From: JAULUH01 sp032111745
GTDB lineage: Bacteria; Chloroflexota; Anaerolineae; JAAEKA01
Length of the DNA stretch: 31,452 nucleotides
Reading direction: 5' to 3'
Assembly: GCA_032111745.1 (NCBI GenBank)
Contig: JAULUH010000331.1
Coordinates: 1 to 31,452, forward strand
Numbering within the stretch: the stretch's first letter is position 1; each line of letters starts with the position of its first letter. Positions 22,154 to 29,631 of this stretch are shown here, piece after piece. The notes under the pieces are model-generated. The model saw nothing but the letters and a program-made list of their open reading frames with translations, was not told the DNA's origin and searched no databases. A program made the translations under genes and the position numbers.

Positions 22154-24661
22154 GTGACTTTTCGACGGTACCCTCTGCTCTTTGCCGGTGTGCTGCTCAC
22201 CGCGCTCAGCGGGCTGGTCATGGAGGTGGCGCTGACCAGGGTGTTCAGCGTCTCCCTCTGGTACCAGTTCGGCTTCATGATCATCAGCACGGCCTTGCTG
22301 GGCTTCGGCGCCAGCGGCACCTACCTGGCTGTGCGCCGCGGCGCCCTGCAAGGGGATATCCTGGCCAAACTGGTGCGCTACGCGCTTCTTTTCAGCATCA
22401 GCATCCTGCTCTCCTTCGCCGTGATGGTGGCCATCCCCCTGGACCCCCTGAAGCCGCTGTTGCCGGAGACCGGCAATCCCACGGCAGCCACCGTGGAGCT
22501 GGTCCTTTACATGGTGCTCTACTACGGGCTGATCATCATCCCCTTCTTCTTCGCCGGCCTTACCCTCGGCACTGCGCTCTCGGCCTGGGCCCGGGAGATC
22601 GGCACCCTCTATTTCGCGGACCTGCTGGGCGCCGGCCTGGGCTGCCTGGTGGCGGTTCTGGCCCTGTACGCCTTGCCCGGCCAGGGGGTGGTGGTGCTGG
22701 CCAGCGTCGGAGCAGCCCTGGCCGCGCTGATGTTCAGCATTCAGCGAGCCAGGCAACCGCTGCCGGCACCATCCCAGGCGGTGGAGGGCAAGGATGGCCA
22801 GGGCCTGAGTAATCACCAACCGGCGCGGCCGTGGCTGGGCCCGGTATTGCTGGGAGGCTACCTGCTGGTGCTCGCGGGACTGGTCTTGCCCCGGGCCGCG
22901 CAGATCTTTGATCTGTACATCCCGCCGAGCAAGCCGCTGCACATCGCACAGGACAAAGAGAACTTCCCCGACATGCAGCTGGAGTACACCGGGTGGACTC
23001 CGTTCAGCCGCATCGACGTCATGTGGCAGCCCGGCATGAAGGGCCAGGCCTGGGGCCTCAGCGGCGCTTACGAAGGCGAGCTGCCCGAGCAGAAATTCAT
23101 CACCATCGACGCCGCGGCCATGACCGCTATCAACCGCTGGCAGGGCCCGGAGCACCCCGAGGAGCTGGCCTGGGTCAATGCGCTGCCCAGCAGCCTGGTC
23201 TATCGCCTGCAGGAGGAGCCCCACGTCCTCATCATCGGGCCCGGCGGTGGGGTCGACGTCCTGGTGCCCTGGTACAACAGCGCCCGCCAGATCACGGCGG
23301 CCGAGATCAACCCTCGCATCGTCGAGATCATGCGAGGCCCCTACCGCGACTTCTCCGGCGGCCTCTACACCAACCTATCCAATGTAGACGTGCACGTGGC
23401 CGAGGGGCGTAACTTCGTGGCCCGCTCCGAGGACATCTACGACGTGATCCAGTTCTCCCAGGTCGACACCTGGGCCGCGGCCTCGGCCGGTGCCTACAGC
23501 CTGACCGAAAACTACCTGTACACCCAGAACGCGTTCCGCGATTACCTGAGCCACCTGAGCCCCGACGGCATGGTCTCCATCGGCCGCTGGTACTTCGAGC
23601 CCCCGGGGCAGGCCCTGCGCCTGGTGACCATCGGCGCAGCCGCGCTGGATGAACTGGGGGTGGCGGACCCGGCACAGCATTTCATCGTGGTGCGTGGCGG
23701 CGATACCGCCACCATGATCATGAAGAAGTCCCCCTTCACCCCAGAAGAGGTGGCCCGCGTGCGGGAGATCGTGAACCCACTGCTCTTCTCGGTGATCTAC
23801 GCGCCCGACATGCTGGGCGAGACAGACAACCCGTTCGTGGACTTCTTCCGCGCTCCAGACAGGGAAGCGTTCTACGCCAGCTATCCCCTGGACGTTACCC
23901 CCACCGACGACGACCGGCCTTTCTTCTTCGAGTACTACGGCTGGACCAACTTCGGCACCTTCCGCAGCGGTAAGCTGACCCTGACCATCCTGCTGCTGCA
24001 AGCCGCGGTACTGGCCACCCTGTTGATCCTGTGGCCCCTATGGCGCTTCCGTCGTGATGGCCTCAGCACTGCAGGCACCCGGCGCTTCCTGCTCTACTTT
24101 GCCGCCCTGGGCATCGGCTTCATCCTGATCGAGATTGGCCTGCTGCAACGCTTCGTGCTGTTCCTGGGCTACCCCACCTTTGCCCTGGCCGTGGTGCTCT
24201 TTGCCCTGCTGACCTTCAGCGGCATTGGCAGCCTGCTCTCCAACAAGCTGGTGCCCCCTTCTCGGGACCCGCGCCAGGGGCTCCGGCTGGTCATTCCGGC
24301 GCTGGCCATGCTGGTCCTGGCCTACGTGTTCTTGCTGCCCCCGGTGTTTGGGGCTACCCTGGGCTGGTCACTGCCCGTGCGTATCGCCTTCGCCGTGGTG
24401 CTCCTGGCCCCGCTGGGCCTGCTGATGGGCATGCCCTTCCCATTGGGCATCCGGCTGGTCACCCGCACCAACCCGCCCCTGGTGCCCTGGGCCTGGGGAG
24501 TCAACGGCTGCGCGTCGGTGCTGGGCTCCATCCTGGCGGTGATGTTGGCCCAATCCATCGGCTTCGCACTGGTGATGGTGCTGGCCGTGGCTGTCTACCT
24601 GGTGGGGCTGGCCGCCGTGATGGCACTGCGCACCCCCGAGGTAGCCGCGGCGGCAGCGTGA
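22154..24661 (+). CDS. Fused membrane transporter-like / spermidine-synthase-like protein
   Basis: The 835-residue protein has three parts. The N-terminal half-bundle has about six helices (YPLLFAGVLLTALSGLVMEV, ARVFS-type loops, to about residue 260). A cytoplasmic Rossmann domain (about 270-600) has the nucleotide-binding loop LIIGPGGGVDVL and AAEINPRIVEIM, like spermidine synthases. The C-terminal bundle has about six helices (FALLTFSGIGSLLS, PLGLLMGMPFPLGIRLV). Conserved Asp residues for polyamine binding cannot be confirmed, and no speD or speE partner is near, so the reaction is unknown. The start at the GTG with GGAG upstream is preferred; an upstream GTG (22094) adds 20 residues. Confidence 0.85.
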   Translation: MTFRRYPLLFAGVLLTALSGLVMEVALTRVFSVSLWYQFGFMIISTALLGFGASGTYLAVRRGALQGDILAKLVRYALLFSISILLSFAVMVAIPLDPLKPLLPETGNPTAATVELVLYMVLYYGLIIIPFFFAGLTLGTALSAWAREIGTLYFADLLGAGLGCLVAVLALYALPGQGVVVLASVGAALAALMFSIQRARQPLPAPSQAVEGKDGQGLSNHQPARPWLGPVLLGGYLLVLAGLVLPRAAQIFDLYIPPSKPLHIAQDKENFPDMQLEYTGWTPFSRIDVMWQPGMKGQAWGLSGAYEGELPEQKFITIDAAAMTAINRWQGPEHPEELAWVNALPSSLVYRLQEEPHVLIIGPGGGVDVLVPWYNSARQITAAEINPRIVEIMRGPYRDFSGGLYTNLSNVDVHVAEGRNFVARSEDIYDVIQFSQVDTWAAASAGAYSLTENYLYTQNAFRDYLSHLSPDGMVSIGRWYFEPPGQALRLVTIGAAALDELGVADPAQHFIVVRGGDTATMIMKKSPFTPEEVARVREIVNPLLFSVIYAPDMLGETDNPFVDFFRAPDREAFYASYPLDVTPTDDDRPFFFEYYGWTNFGTFRSGKLTLTILLLQAAVLATLLILWPLWRFRRDGLSTAGTRRFLLYFAALGIGFILIEIGLLQRFVLFLGYPTFALAVVLFALLTFSGIGSLLSNKLVPPSRDPRQGLRLVIPALAMLVLAYVFLLPPVFGATLGWSLPVRIAFAVVLLAPLGLLMGMPFPLGIRLVTRTNPPLVPWAWGVNGCASVLGSILAVMLAQSIGFALVMVLAVAVYLVGLAAVMALRTPEVAAAAA

Positions 24662-24712
24662 GATCATGGCTGAACCTGGTACCATGTCGGGCCGTGTAAG
24701 TCTGTGCCCGCA

Positions 24713-24736
24713 CAGTGAGCGCTGAAGCGCTCACTG
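24713..24736. terminator. 10-bp perfect hairpin after the membrane/spermidine-synthase-like gene
   Basis: Arms 24713-24722 and 24727-24736 pair exactly around TGAA. The nearest T-run (24762-24766) is 25 nt further on, so this is not a standard intrinsic terminator. A Rho-dependent or protective role is possible. Confidence 0.45.
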
Positions 24737-24782
24737 CGAACTGAGACTACGAACCAAGACATTTTTCGGTTGAACCGCCTTG

Positions 24783-25847
24783 ATGAATAGAGACACCCTT
24801 CTTCCCGCCCTGGGATGGTCGCTGATCGCCCTGAGCGTAGCCCTGCTGATCGCTAGCCTGGCCACCAGAATCGAGGACCAACCCGCGGCTACCGCCAGCA
24901 TAGCTGCTCCCGCACCAACCTACACGCCTCTCCCGCGGCCCATTGTCACGCCCGTGGCCTCGGCCACTGCACTGGCCATCCTGTTCCCGGAAATACCCAC
25001 AGCCTCAGCCCTGCGGCCAGTCCCGCCCGTGGCCAGGCTGGCTGCCGCCGGACTGCCCCTGCCTGGCGCAGCGTCCCCAGTCGAGCCGGTTGCCGCGCCT
25101 ATGGCGGAGATTGCTCAGCCCGCGGTGCAGCCCGAGCCCACCCCGGACGGCGTGGCCCGCCAGGTAAGGGTGCCGATCCTGATGTACCATTACGTCTCGT
25201 GGCCCCCGGCTAACGCCGATCGCTATCGCCGCGACCTGTCGGTGGCCCCGGAGCAGCTGGCGGAGCACCTGGCTTACCTGCAGGGCCAGGGCTACCAGGG
25301 CATCACACTCTACGACCTGCTGAACCACCTGGCGTGGGGCCAGCCGCTCCCCGAGAAGCCCATCATCCTCACCTTCGACGACGGCTACCGGGATAACTAC
25401 GACAACGCCTTTCCACTGCTGCGCCAATACGGATTTCCGGCCACCTTCTTTGTATTGACCGAGGTGACCGGCCAGGACGTGCCCGATTACATGAGCTGGG
25501 ATCAGCTTCGGGAGATAGCGGCAGCAGGCATGGACGTCGAGTGCCATGGCCGCGTCCACGACGACCTGCCCAAGATATCTCATGATCGCCTGGTATGGCA
25601 GGTGCTGGGGTGCCGGGAGATGATCGAGGCTGAGCTGGGACAGCGCCCCCGCTTCGTGGCCTATCCCTCGGGCCAGTTTGACGACCAGGTGGTGGCGGTC
25701 TTCGCCTCTGACCACTACTGGGGCGGGATCAGCACCCAGCAGGGCGCCTGGCATAGCTCCGACGATCTATTTGCGCTCAAGCGCCTGCGCGTGCGCAATA
25801 CCACGGGGGTCGAACAACTGGCCCGGCTACTGGCCTACGAGGAGTAA
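24783..25847 (+). CDS. Polysaccharide deacetylase (CE4, NodB homology)
   Basis: The 354-residue membrane-anchored enzyme removes acetyl groups from cell-wall or exopolysaccharide. It has a signal anchor (about 10-28), then a low-complexity Ala/Pro/Thr linker (30-125) and the NodB domain (130-354). Motifs: VPILMYHYV, LTFDDGYRDNYD (metal Asp200), ECHGRVHDD (His255, His259), YPSGQFDD and LKRLRVRNTTG. The metal triad is complete, although the usual SHTxxH reads CHGRVH. No ribosome binding site is clear; a TTG just before the ATG is ignored. The rqcH gene starts 2 nt after its stop. Confidence 0.9.
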   Translation: MNRDTLLPALGWSLIALSVALLIASLATRIEDQPAATASIAAPAPTYTPLPRPIVTPVASATALAILFPEIPTASALRPVPPVARLAAAGLPLPGAASPVEPVAAPMAEIAQPAVQPEPTPDGVARQVRVPILMYHYVSWPPANADRYRRDLSVAPEQLAEHLAYLQGQGYQGITLYDLLNHLAWGQPLPEKPIILTFDDGYRDNYDNAFPLLRQYGFPATFFVLTEVTGQDVPDYMSWDQLREIAAAGMDVECHGRVHDDLPKISHDRLVWQVLGCREMIEAELGQRPRFVAYPSGQFDDQVVAVFASDHYWGGISTQQGAWHSSDDLFALKRLRVRNTTGVEQLARLLAYEE

Positions 25848-25849
25848 GG

Positions 25850-27661
25850 GTGTTCGACAGCTGGACCACCGCGGCCGTGGCCGCTGAGCTAAACCAGGCC
25901 GTGGTGCCTGGTCGCGTCCAGCAGGTGGTGGCGGTGGACGGCCAGACTATGGTGCTGGAGTTGTACGCTCACGGCCGCCGGCACTACCTGCTGGCTTCGG
26001 CGGACCGCCAGGTCCCGCGGGTGCTGTTAGCCGGGGTGAGACCTCGCCGCGGGGTGGAGGCCCCCTCGCCTCTACTGCAGGCTCTGCGTAAGCTGGTGCG
26101 CGGCGCGGGCCTGGTGGAGGTCAACCAGCCGCCGTGGGAACGCATTCTGCACCTGGACTTCCAGCACCCAGCCCACGGCCACACCCGGCTGGTGGCCGAA
26201 CTGATGGGACGCCGGGCCAACCTGCTCCTGCTACGGCCTGCGGCGGCTGGCACCAGCGGGGAGGCGCCGGCCGAAGGGTGGCGCATCATAGGGGCGGTGC
26301 ACACCGTCCGGCCCCAGGAATCCGCCTCCATCCCCCGTACCGGGCTGCGGCCGGTAGTGCCCGGCGGGCTATACCAGCCCCCACCACCCCTACACGGGCT
26401 GTCGCCGGAAGTGCTGGCCGGGCCGCAACTGCGAGAGCTGTTGGAAGAAGCCAGGCCCGATGCCCTGCTGTGGCGTACACTGGTGGAAGGAATAGCGGGG
26501 ATGAGCCCACCGGTAGCTCGTGAGATCAGCTGGCGGGCCACCGGCGACGCAGAGGCGAAGGCGGCAGCAGCGGACCTGGCACAGCTCCTGGCTACGATTG
26601 CGGATTTCACGGGCATGGTGCGCGACGCCCGCTGGCAGCCCTGTGTGGTGGTGGACGGTGCCGGCACCCCCCTGGCTTTCGCGCCGTATCCGCTGGCCCA
26701 TCGCGCGGGCGGCGACTTATCCCGGCTGCAGCCCACAGCCACGATCAGCGAGGCTGCGGCTCACTACTTCGAGCACGTGCAGGACAGTGCAGGCGACCCC
26801 TACGCCAGCGCGCGCGGCCATGTAGCCGGCCTCATTGCGCGGGCGCGGGACCGCCTTCAGCGACGGCGGGATGCCATGGCCAGGGAGCTGATGCCACCAG
26901 CGGAAGTGGAGGCCCTGCGCACGGCCGGGGAATGGATCCTGGCCCTCTCCAGCGAGATCGGGCCTCGGCAGCTTGAGCTGATCCCACCGGCCGAGGCCGG
27001 CCTCCCCCCCATTCCCCTCAACCCAGCCCTATCCCCGGCGGACAACGCGGCGCGCTATTTTCGGCGGTATCGCAAGGCCCGTCGTGCGGCCGAGGCTGCG
27101 GGCCCTCGACTGGACGCGGTGGACGCGGACCTGGCCTACCTGGCCCAGCTGGATGCGGACCTTACCCTGGCAAGCGAGCGCGGGGAGATCGACGCCGTGA
27201 CTGCAGCCCTGGCCGAATCCGGGCTTGGCCGCGTTCGAAAGGGAGCTGGCCCTGCGCCGGGTGTCCCAAAGGCCGCCGGCCCGCGGCGCTTCACCACGGC
27301 TGAGGGCTACACCATCCTGGTAGGCCGCAACGCCCGGCAGAACGAGCAGGTTACCTTCGACCTGGCGGGGCCAGACGACCTGTGGCTGCACGCTCGCGGG
27401 GTGCCGGGCTCCCATGTCGTGATCCGCAGTGGGGGCCAGCCTGTGAGCGAAGCCACTCTGGCCCAGGCTGCAGGCCTGGCCGCGACCTACTCGGCGGCAC
27501 GGGCTGAAGGTTGGGTCGACGTCAGCGTGGCCCCCCGGCGGCGGGTGCGCCGGGCGCCGGGGGGCCGGCCGGGCATGGTGGTGGTGGAGGTAGAACGGGT
27601 CGTGCGGGTACGGGCGAGGGAGGGGGAAGATATTACGACGAATGGCTCGGACAACGCATGA
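25850..27661 (+). CDS. rqcH: RqcH (NFACT family) ribosome quality control protein
   Basis: The bacterial homologue of Rqc2/NEMF recognises peptidyl-tRNA on obstructed 50S subunits and adds C-terminal alanine tails. The 603-residue product has NFACT-N (1-200) with Glu97-Arg98 (WERIL), where B. subtilis RqcH has the essential Asp97-Arg98. An HhH/coiled-coil middle follows (RARDRLQRRRDAMARELM, then FRRYRKARRAAEAA). The C-terminal NFACT-R domain has YTILVGRNARQNEQVTF and DDLWLHARGVPGSHVVIRSG. GTG start with GAGGAG overlapping the deacetylase stop. Older annotations call the family fibronectin-binding. Confidence 0.94.
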   Translation: MFDSWTTAAVAAELNQAVVPGRVQQVVAVDGQTMVLELYAHGRRHYLLASADRQVPRVLLAGVRPRRGVEAPSPLLQALRKLVRGAGLVEVNQPPWERILHLDFQHPAHGHTRLVAELMGRRANLLLLRPAAAGTSGEAPAEGWRIIGAVHTVRPQESASIPRTGLRPVVPGGLYQPPPPLHGLSPEVLAGPQLRELLEEARPDALLWRTLVEGIAGMSPPVAREISWRATGDAEAKAAAADLAQLLATIADFTGMVRDARWQPCVVVDGAGTPLAFAPYPLAHRAGGDLSRLQPTATISEAAAHYFEHVQDSAGDPYASARGHVAGLIARARDRLQRRRDAMARELMPPAEVEALRTAGEWILALSSEIGPRQLELIPPAEAGLPPIPLNPALSPADNAARYFRRYRKARRAAEAAGPRLDAVDADLAYLAQLDADLTLASERGEIDAVTAALAESGLGRVRKGAGPAPGVPKAAGPRRFTTAEGYTILVGRNARQNEQVTFDLAGPDDLWLHARGVPGSHVVIRSGGQPVSEATLAQAAGLAATYSAARAEGWVDVSVAPRRRVRRAPGGRPGMVVVEVERVVRVRAREGEDITTNGSDNA

Positions 27662-27681
27662 AGAGGGTGCTTGGAGCACAT

Positions 27682-27718
27682 GAGCGACGGCGAGCCCGGG
27701 TGGGGCTCGCCGTCGCTC
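27682..27718. terminator. 16-bp perfect hairpin between convergent rqcH and the DksA-like gene
   Basis: Arms 27682-27697 and 27703-27718 are perfect complements around a 5-nt loop. It serves both directions but lacks a T-run on either side. Confidence 0.65.
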
Positions 27719-27737
27719 GTTGCATCCTGAAATGGGA

Positions 27738-28085
27738 TTAGCGGCGGGTGCTGGTGCTGGCCTTGCGAGCGCAGTCGGCGCAGAGGGTGGTAGCCGGTAG
27801 GATCTCCAGGCGCTCGGGGTCGATCCTGGCGCCGCATTCCGCGCAGCGACCAAACTCGTCTTCCTCCAGCCGTTCCAGTGCCTCGCGCAGCGCCTCGATG
27901 CGCTCCGTAACCTGATCCTTGCGCACCAGGTTCACCTCCCACAGGTCGAACCCGGTGCTTCCAGTGCCCAGGCCATATTCGGGCTTATTGGCCTCGAGTT
28001 GTTGCTCCAGGTGTTGCAGTTCCTTCTCGGCCTCGAGCAGCTCGTCGTTGAGCCGTTGTCGTACTGCAGCCTTGTCCTGTTCCAT
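27738..28085 (-). CDS. DksA/TraR-type C4 zinc-finger protein
   Basis: The 115-residue protein binds RNA polymerase through its secondary channel in related cases. A long coiled coil (about 5-35 and 55-76; LLEAEKELQHLEQQLEA) precedes the C4 zinc finger CAEC...CADC (Cys81, 84, 102, 105). The acidic coiled-coil tip of true DksA is not evident, so regulation by ppGpp is unproven. The family also includes small stress proteins (YocK-like). Longer frames begin at 28169 and 28097. The start at 28085 is chosen for its GGAGA ribosome binding site. A near-consensus promoter lies at 28184-28212. Confidence 0.88.
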   Translation of the reverse strand: MEQDKAAVRQRLNDELLEAEKELQHLEQQLEANKPEYGLGTGSTGFDLWEVNLVRKDQVTERIEALREALERLEEDEFGRCAECGARIDPERLEILPATTLCADCARKASTSTRR

Positions 28086-28183
28086 CGTGGTCTCCATGGA
28101 TTCGGCAACGTTCGGGGGGGAGGTTGGCACCAACGCCGGCGCCGCCACAGGTTGTGTACCCCTGATCAACGGTTGCTGTAGAT

Positions 28184-28212
28184 AGTATAACGCCTGTTTG
28201 AGCTCCTGTCAA
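28184..28212 (-). promoter_or_regulatory. Near-consensus promoter of the DksA-like gene
   Basis: On the minus strand a perfect TTGACA, 17 nt, TATACT. It gives a leader of about 90 nt. Confidence 0.8.
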
Positions 28213-28260
28213 TCACAACTCGCCCGCTGCGTCACCTGAAGGCGGGCGCCAGGGAGCGGA

Positions 28261-28300
28261 GATTTCGAAATCACGGAGTCAATGGGATTTTTCCCATTGA
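28261..28300. promoter_or_regulatory. Palindrome plus inverted repeat, possible operator
   Basis: GATTTCGAAATC (28261-28272) is a perfect 12-bp palindrome. TCAATGGGA/TCCCATTGA (28279-28287 and 28292-28300) is a perfect 9-bp inverted repeat with a T4 loop. Both lie 45-85 nt upstream of the DUF488 promoter. Confidence 0.4.
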
Positions 28301-28343
28301 AACCATACCCGGTACACCGGCACATGCTGGGCGTATGCCGGTC

Positions 28344-28371
28344 TTGACGGCGTGGGGGAACCAGATATACT
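28344..28371 (+). promoter_or_regulatory. Promoter of the DUF488 operon
   Basis: TTGACG, 16 nt, TATACT. Predicted start is about 62 nt before the ATG at 28440. Confidence 0.7.
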
Positions 28372-28439
28372 GGGAGCGGCAGGCATTGGCGTGGACAGCT
28401 GGCCTGAAAGGCAAGGACACCGGCAGAAAGGGCTTCGCC

Positions 28440-29036
28440 ATGGGGGACTCGCAGCAACCAACCGCAGGCACCTACACGATTGGCTACGGGGCACGCAGCA
28501 TGGACGCGTTTATTGCCGCGCTACGCGCTTACGGAATCACCCTCCTGGTGGACGTGCGCTCGGCGCCATACTCCAGATACAAGCCGGAGTTTTCGAAACA
28601 GGCACTGGCAGAGGCGCTGGGGCGGCATGGGATCCGCTATCTGTTCCTGGGAAAAGCCCTGGGAGGGCGACCTGACGACCCCGGATGCTATGTGGACGGA
28701 CGGGTGGACTACCAGCGGGTGCAGGCCAGGGCGTTCTACCAGGCCGGCATCGCCCGCCTGCGAGAGCTGGGCGCAAGCGGGCAGACTCTGGCGATCATGT
28801 GCAGCGAGGGCCGGCCGGAGCAGTGCCATCGCAGCAAGCTCATCGGCGAGACGTTGCAGGGCCTTGGCATCGCGGTATGGCACATCGACGAGCACGACGC
28901 GTTGATCACGCAGGAGGAGGCCATCGTCCGGTTGACCGGGGGGCAGCTGAGCCTGTTTGGCGACCTGGCGCTGACGTCGCGGCAGCGCTACCCGGTGCCG
29001 GATGCGCAGGACGACGAGGAGGAGGAGGATGGCTGA
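28440..29036 (+). CDS. DUF488 family protein with C-terminal sliding-clamp motif
   Basis: The 198-residue soluble protein belongs to DUF488: TIGYGARSMDAFIAAL, LLVDVRSAPYSRYKPEFSK, GIRYLFLGKALGG and the Cys/His signature MCSEGRPEQCHR (Cys121, Cys129, His130, Arg131). The biochemical function of the family is unknown. Residues 169-173 read QLSLF, which equals the consensus of beta-clamp-binding pentapeptides (QL[SD]LF). The motif lies just after the folded domain and before an acidic tail (DAQDDEEEEDG), a typical position for such a peptide. AAAGGG precedes the ATG weakly; a longer frame starts at 28335. It overlaps the next gene by 8 nt. Confidence 0.87.
   Translation: MGDSQQPTAGTYTIGYGARSMDAFIAALRAYGITLLVDVRSAPYSRYKPEFSKQALAEALGRHGIRYLFLGKALGGRPDDPGCYVDGRVDYQRVQARAFYQAGIARLRELGASGQTLAIMCSEGRPEQCHRSKLIGETLQGLGIAVWHIDEHDALITQEEAIVRLTGGQLSLFGDLALTSRQRYPVPDAQDDEEEEDG
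28944..28958 (+). other. Beta-clamp-binding pentapeptide QLSLF in the first DUF488 protein
   Basis: The five codons encode Gln-Leu-Ser-Leu-Phe preceded by Thr-Gly-Gly. Sequence match to the established clamp-binding consensus; binding itself is inferred. Confidence 0.6.
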
Positions 29037-29517
29037 GTTCGTGACCATTGGCGTCTACGGCTGGGACGAGGAGGGTTTCTACGCCGCGCTGCGGCAGGCC
29101 CGGGTGGATACGTTGTGCGATCTGCGCCGCCGCCGGGGGGTGCGCGGGGCCGCCTACGCCTTCGCCAACAGCGAGCATTTGCAGGCCGACCTGGCCCGCG
29201 CCGGCATCCGCTACGTGCACCGGCTCGATCTGGCGCCCAGCGCGCAGGTTCGGGAGCAGCAGTACGCGGCTGATGTGGCTGCGCGGACGCCGCGGCGCCA
29301 GCGTGCTGTCCTGGACCTGGGCTTCGTCGAGGCCTACCAGCGGGAGTGCCTGCAGAACTTCGATAGCCGCCGCTTCGTGGCCGAGCTGGGCCCGGAGGCC
29401 ATGGTGATCGCGCTGTTCTGCGTCGAGCGGGAGCCGGCGGCCTGCCACCGGGGCCTGCTGGCGCAGCGCCTGGAGGCGGACCTGGGAGTGGCAGTCAAGC
29501 ATCTGGTTCCGGCGTAG
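29029..29517 (+). CDS. Second DUF488 family protein (divergent, short form)
   Basis: The 162-residue protein starts MAEFVTIGVYGWDEEGFYAAL and keeps the core of DUF488: VDTLCDLRRRRG, AGIRYVHRLDL and the signature FCVEREPAACHRG (Cys131, Cys139, His140, Arg141). It is too different from its neighbour to be a recent duplicate; it has LRRRRG where the first has VRSAPYS, and no clamp motif. GAGGAGGAGG lies before the ATG, which sits inside the preceding gene (8-nt overlap). The TAG stop falls within the left flank of the palindromic repeat. Confidence 0.83.
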   Translation: MAEFVTIGVYGWDEEGFYAALRQARVDTLCDLRRRRGVRGAAYAFANSEHLQADLARAGIRYVHRLDLAPSAQVREQQYAADVAARTPRRQRAVLDLGFVEAYQRECLQNFDSRRFVAELGPEAMVIALFCVEREPAACHRGLLAQRLEADLGVAVKHLVPA

Positions 29518-29578
29518 GGGCATGAATGGGGTGGGCCGGCGGTCGGCCCAGTCCGGCCCACCCCATTCATGCCCTGCA
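29510..29578. repeat. GGGGCATGAATGG-type palindromic repeat (copy 3)
   Basis: Arms 29518-29539 and 29553-29574 are 22-nt perfect reverse complements around a 13-nt loop. The first 20 nt (29510-29529) equal copy 2 at 13499-13518. It lies between the second DUF488 gene and the RecQ gene and may act as a partial terminator. Confidence 0.9.
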
Positions 29579-29631
29579 CCGTGATGATCAGCACAATTTC
29601 ATGCGCGAATACAGTTGGGGGGTTCACAGCC

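Larger units (their letters stand above)
28086..28439. other. Divergent regulatory spacer between the DksA-like and DUF488 genes
   Basis: About 350 nt with two facing promoters (28184-28212 minus, 28344-28371 plus). Between them lie a 12-bp perfect palindrome (GATTTCGAAATC, 28261-28272) and a 9-bp-arm hairpin (TCAATGGGA, 28279-28300). No gene is seen. Confidence 0.6.

Noticed and set aside
22070..23224. 384-residue open frame antisense to the fused membrane protein
   Set aside because: Gln/His/Gly-rich composition and no family likeness; the plus-strand protein has clear motifs and a promoter.
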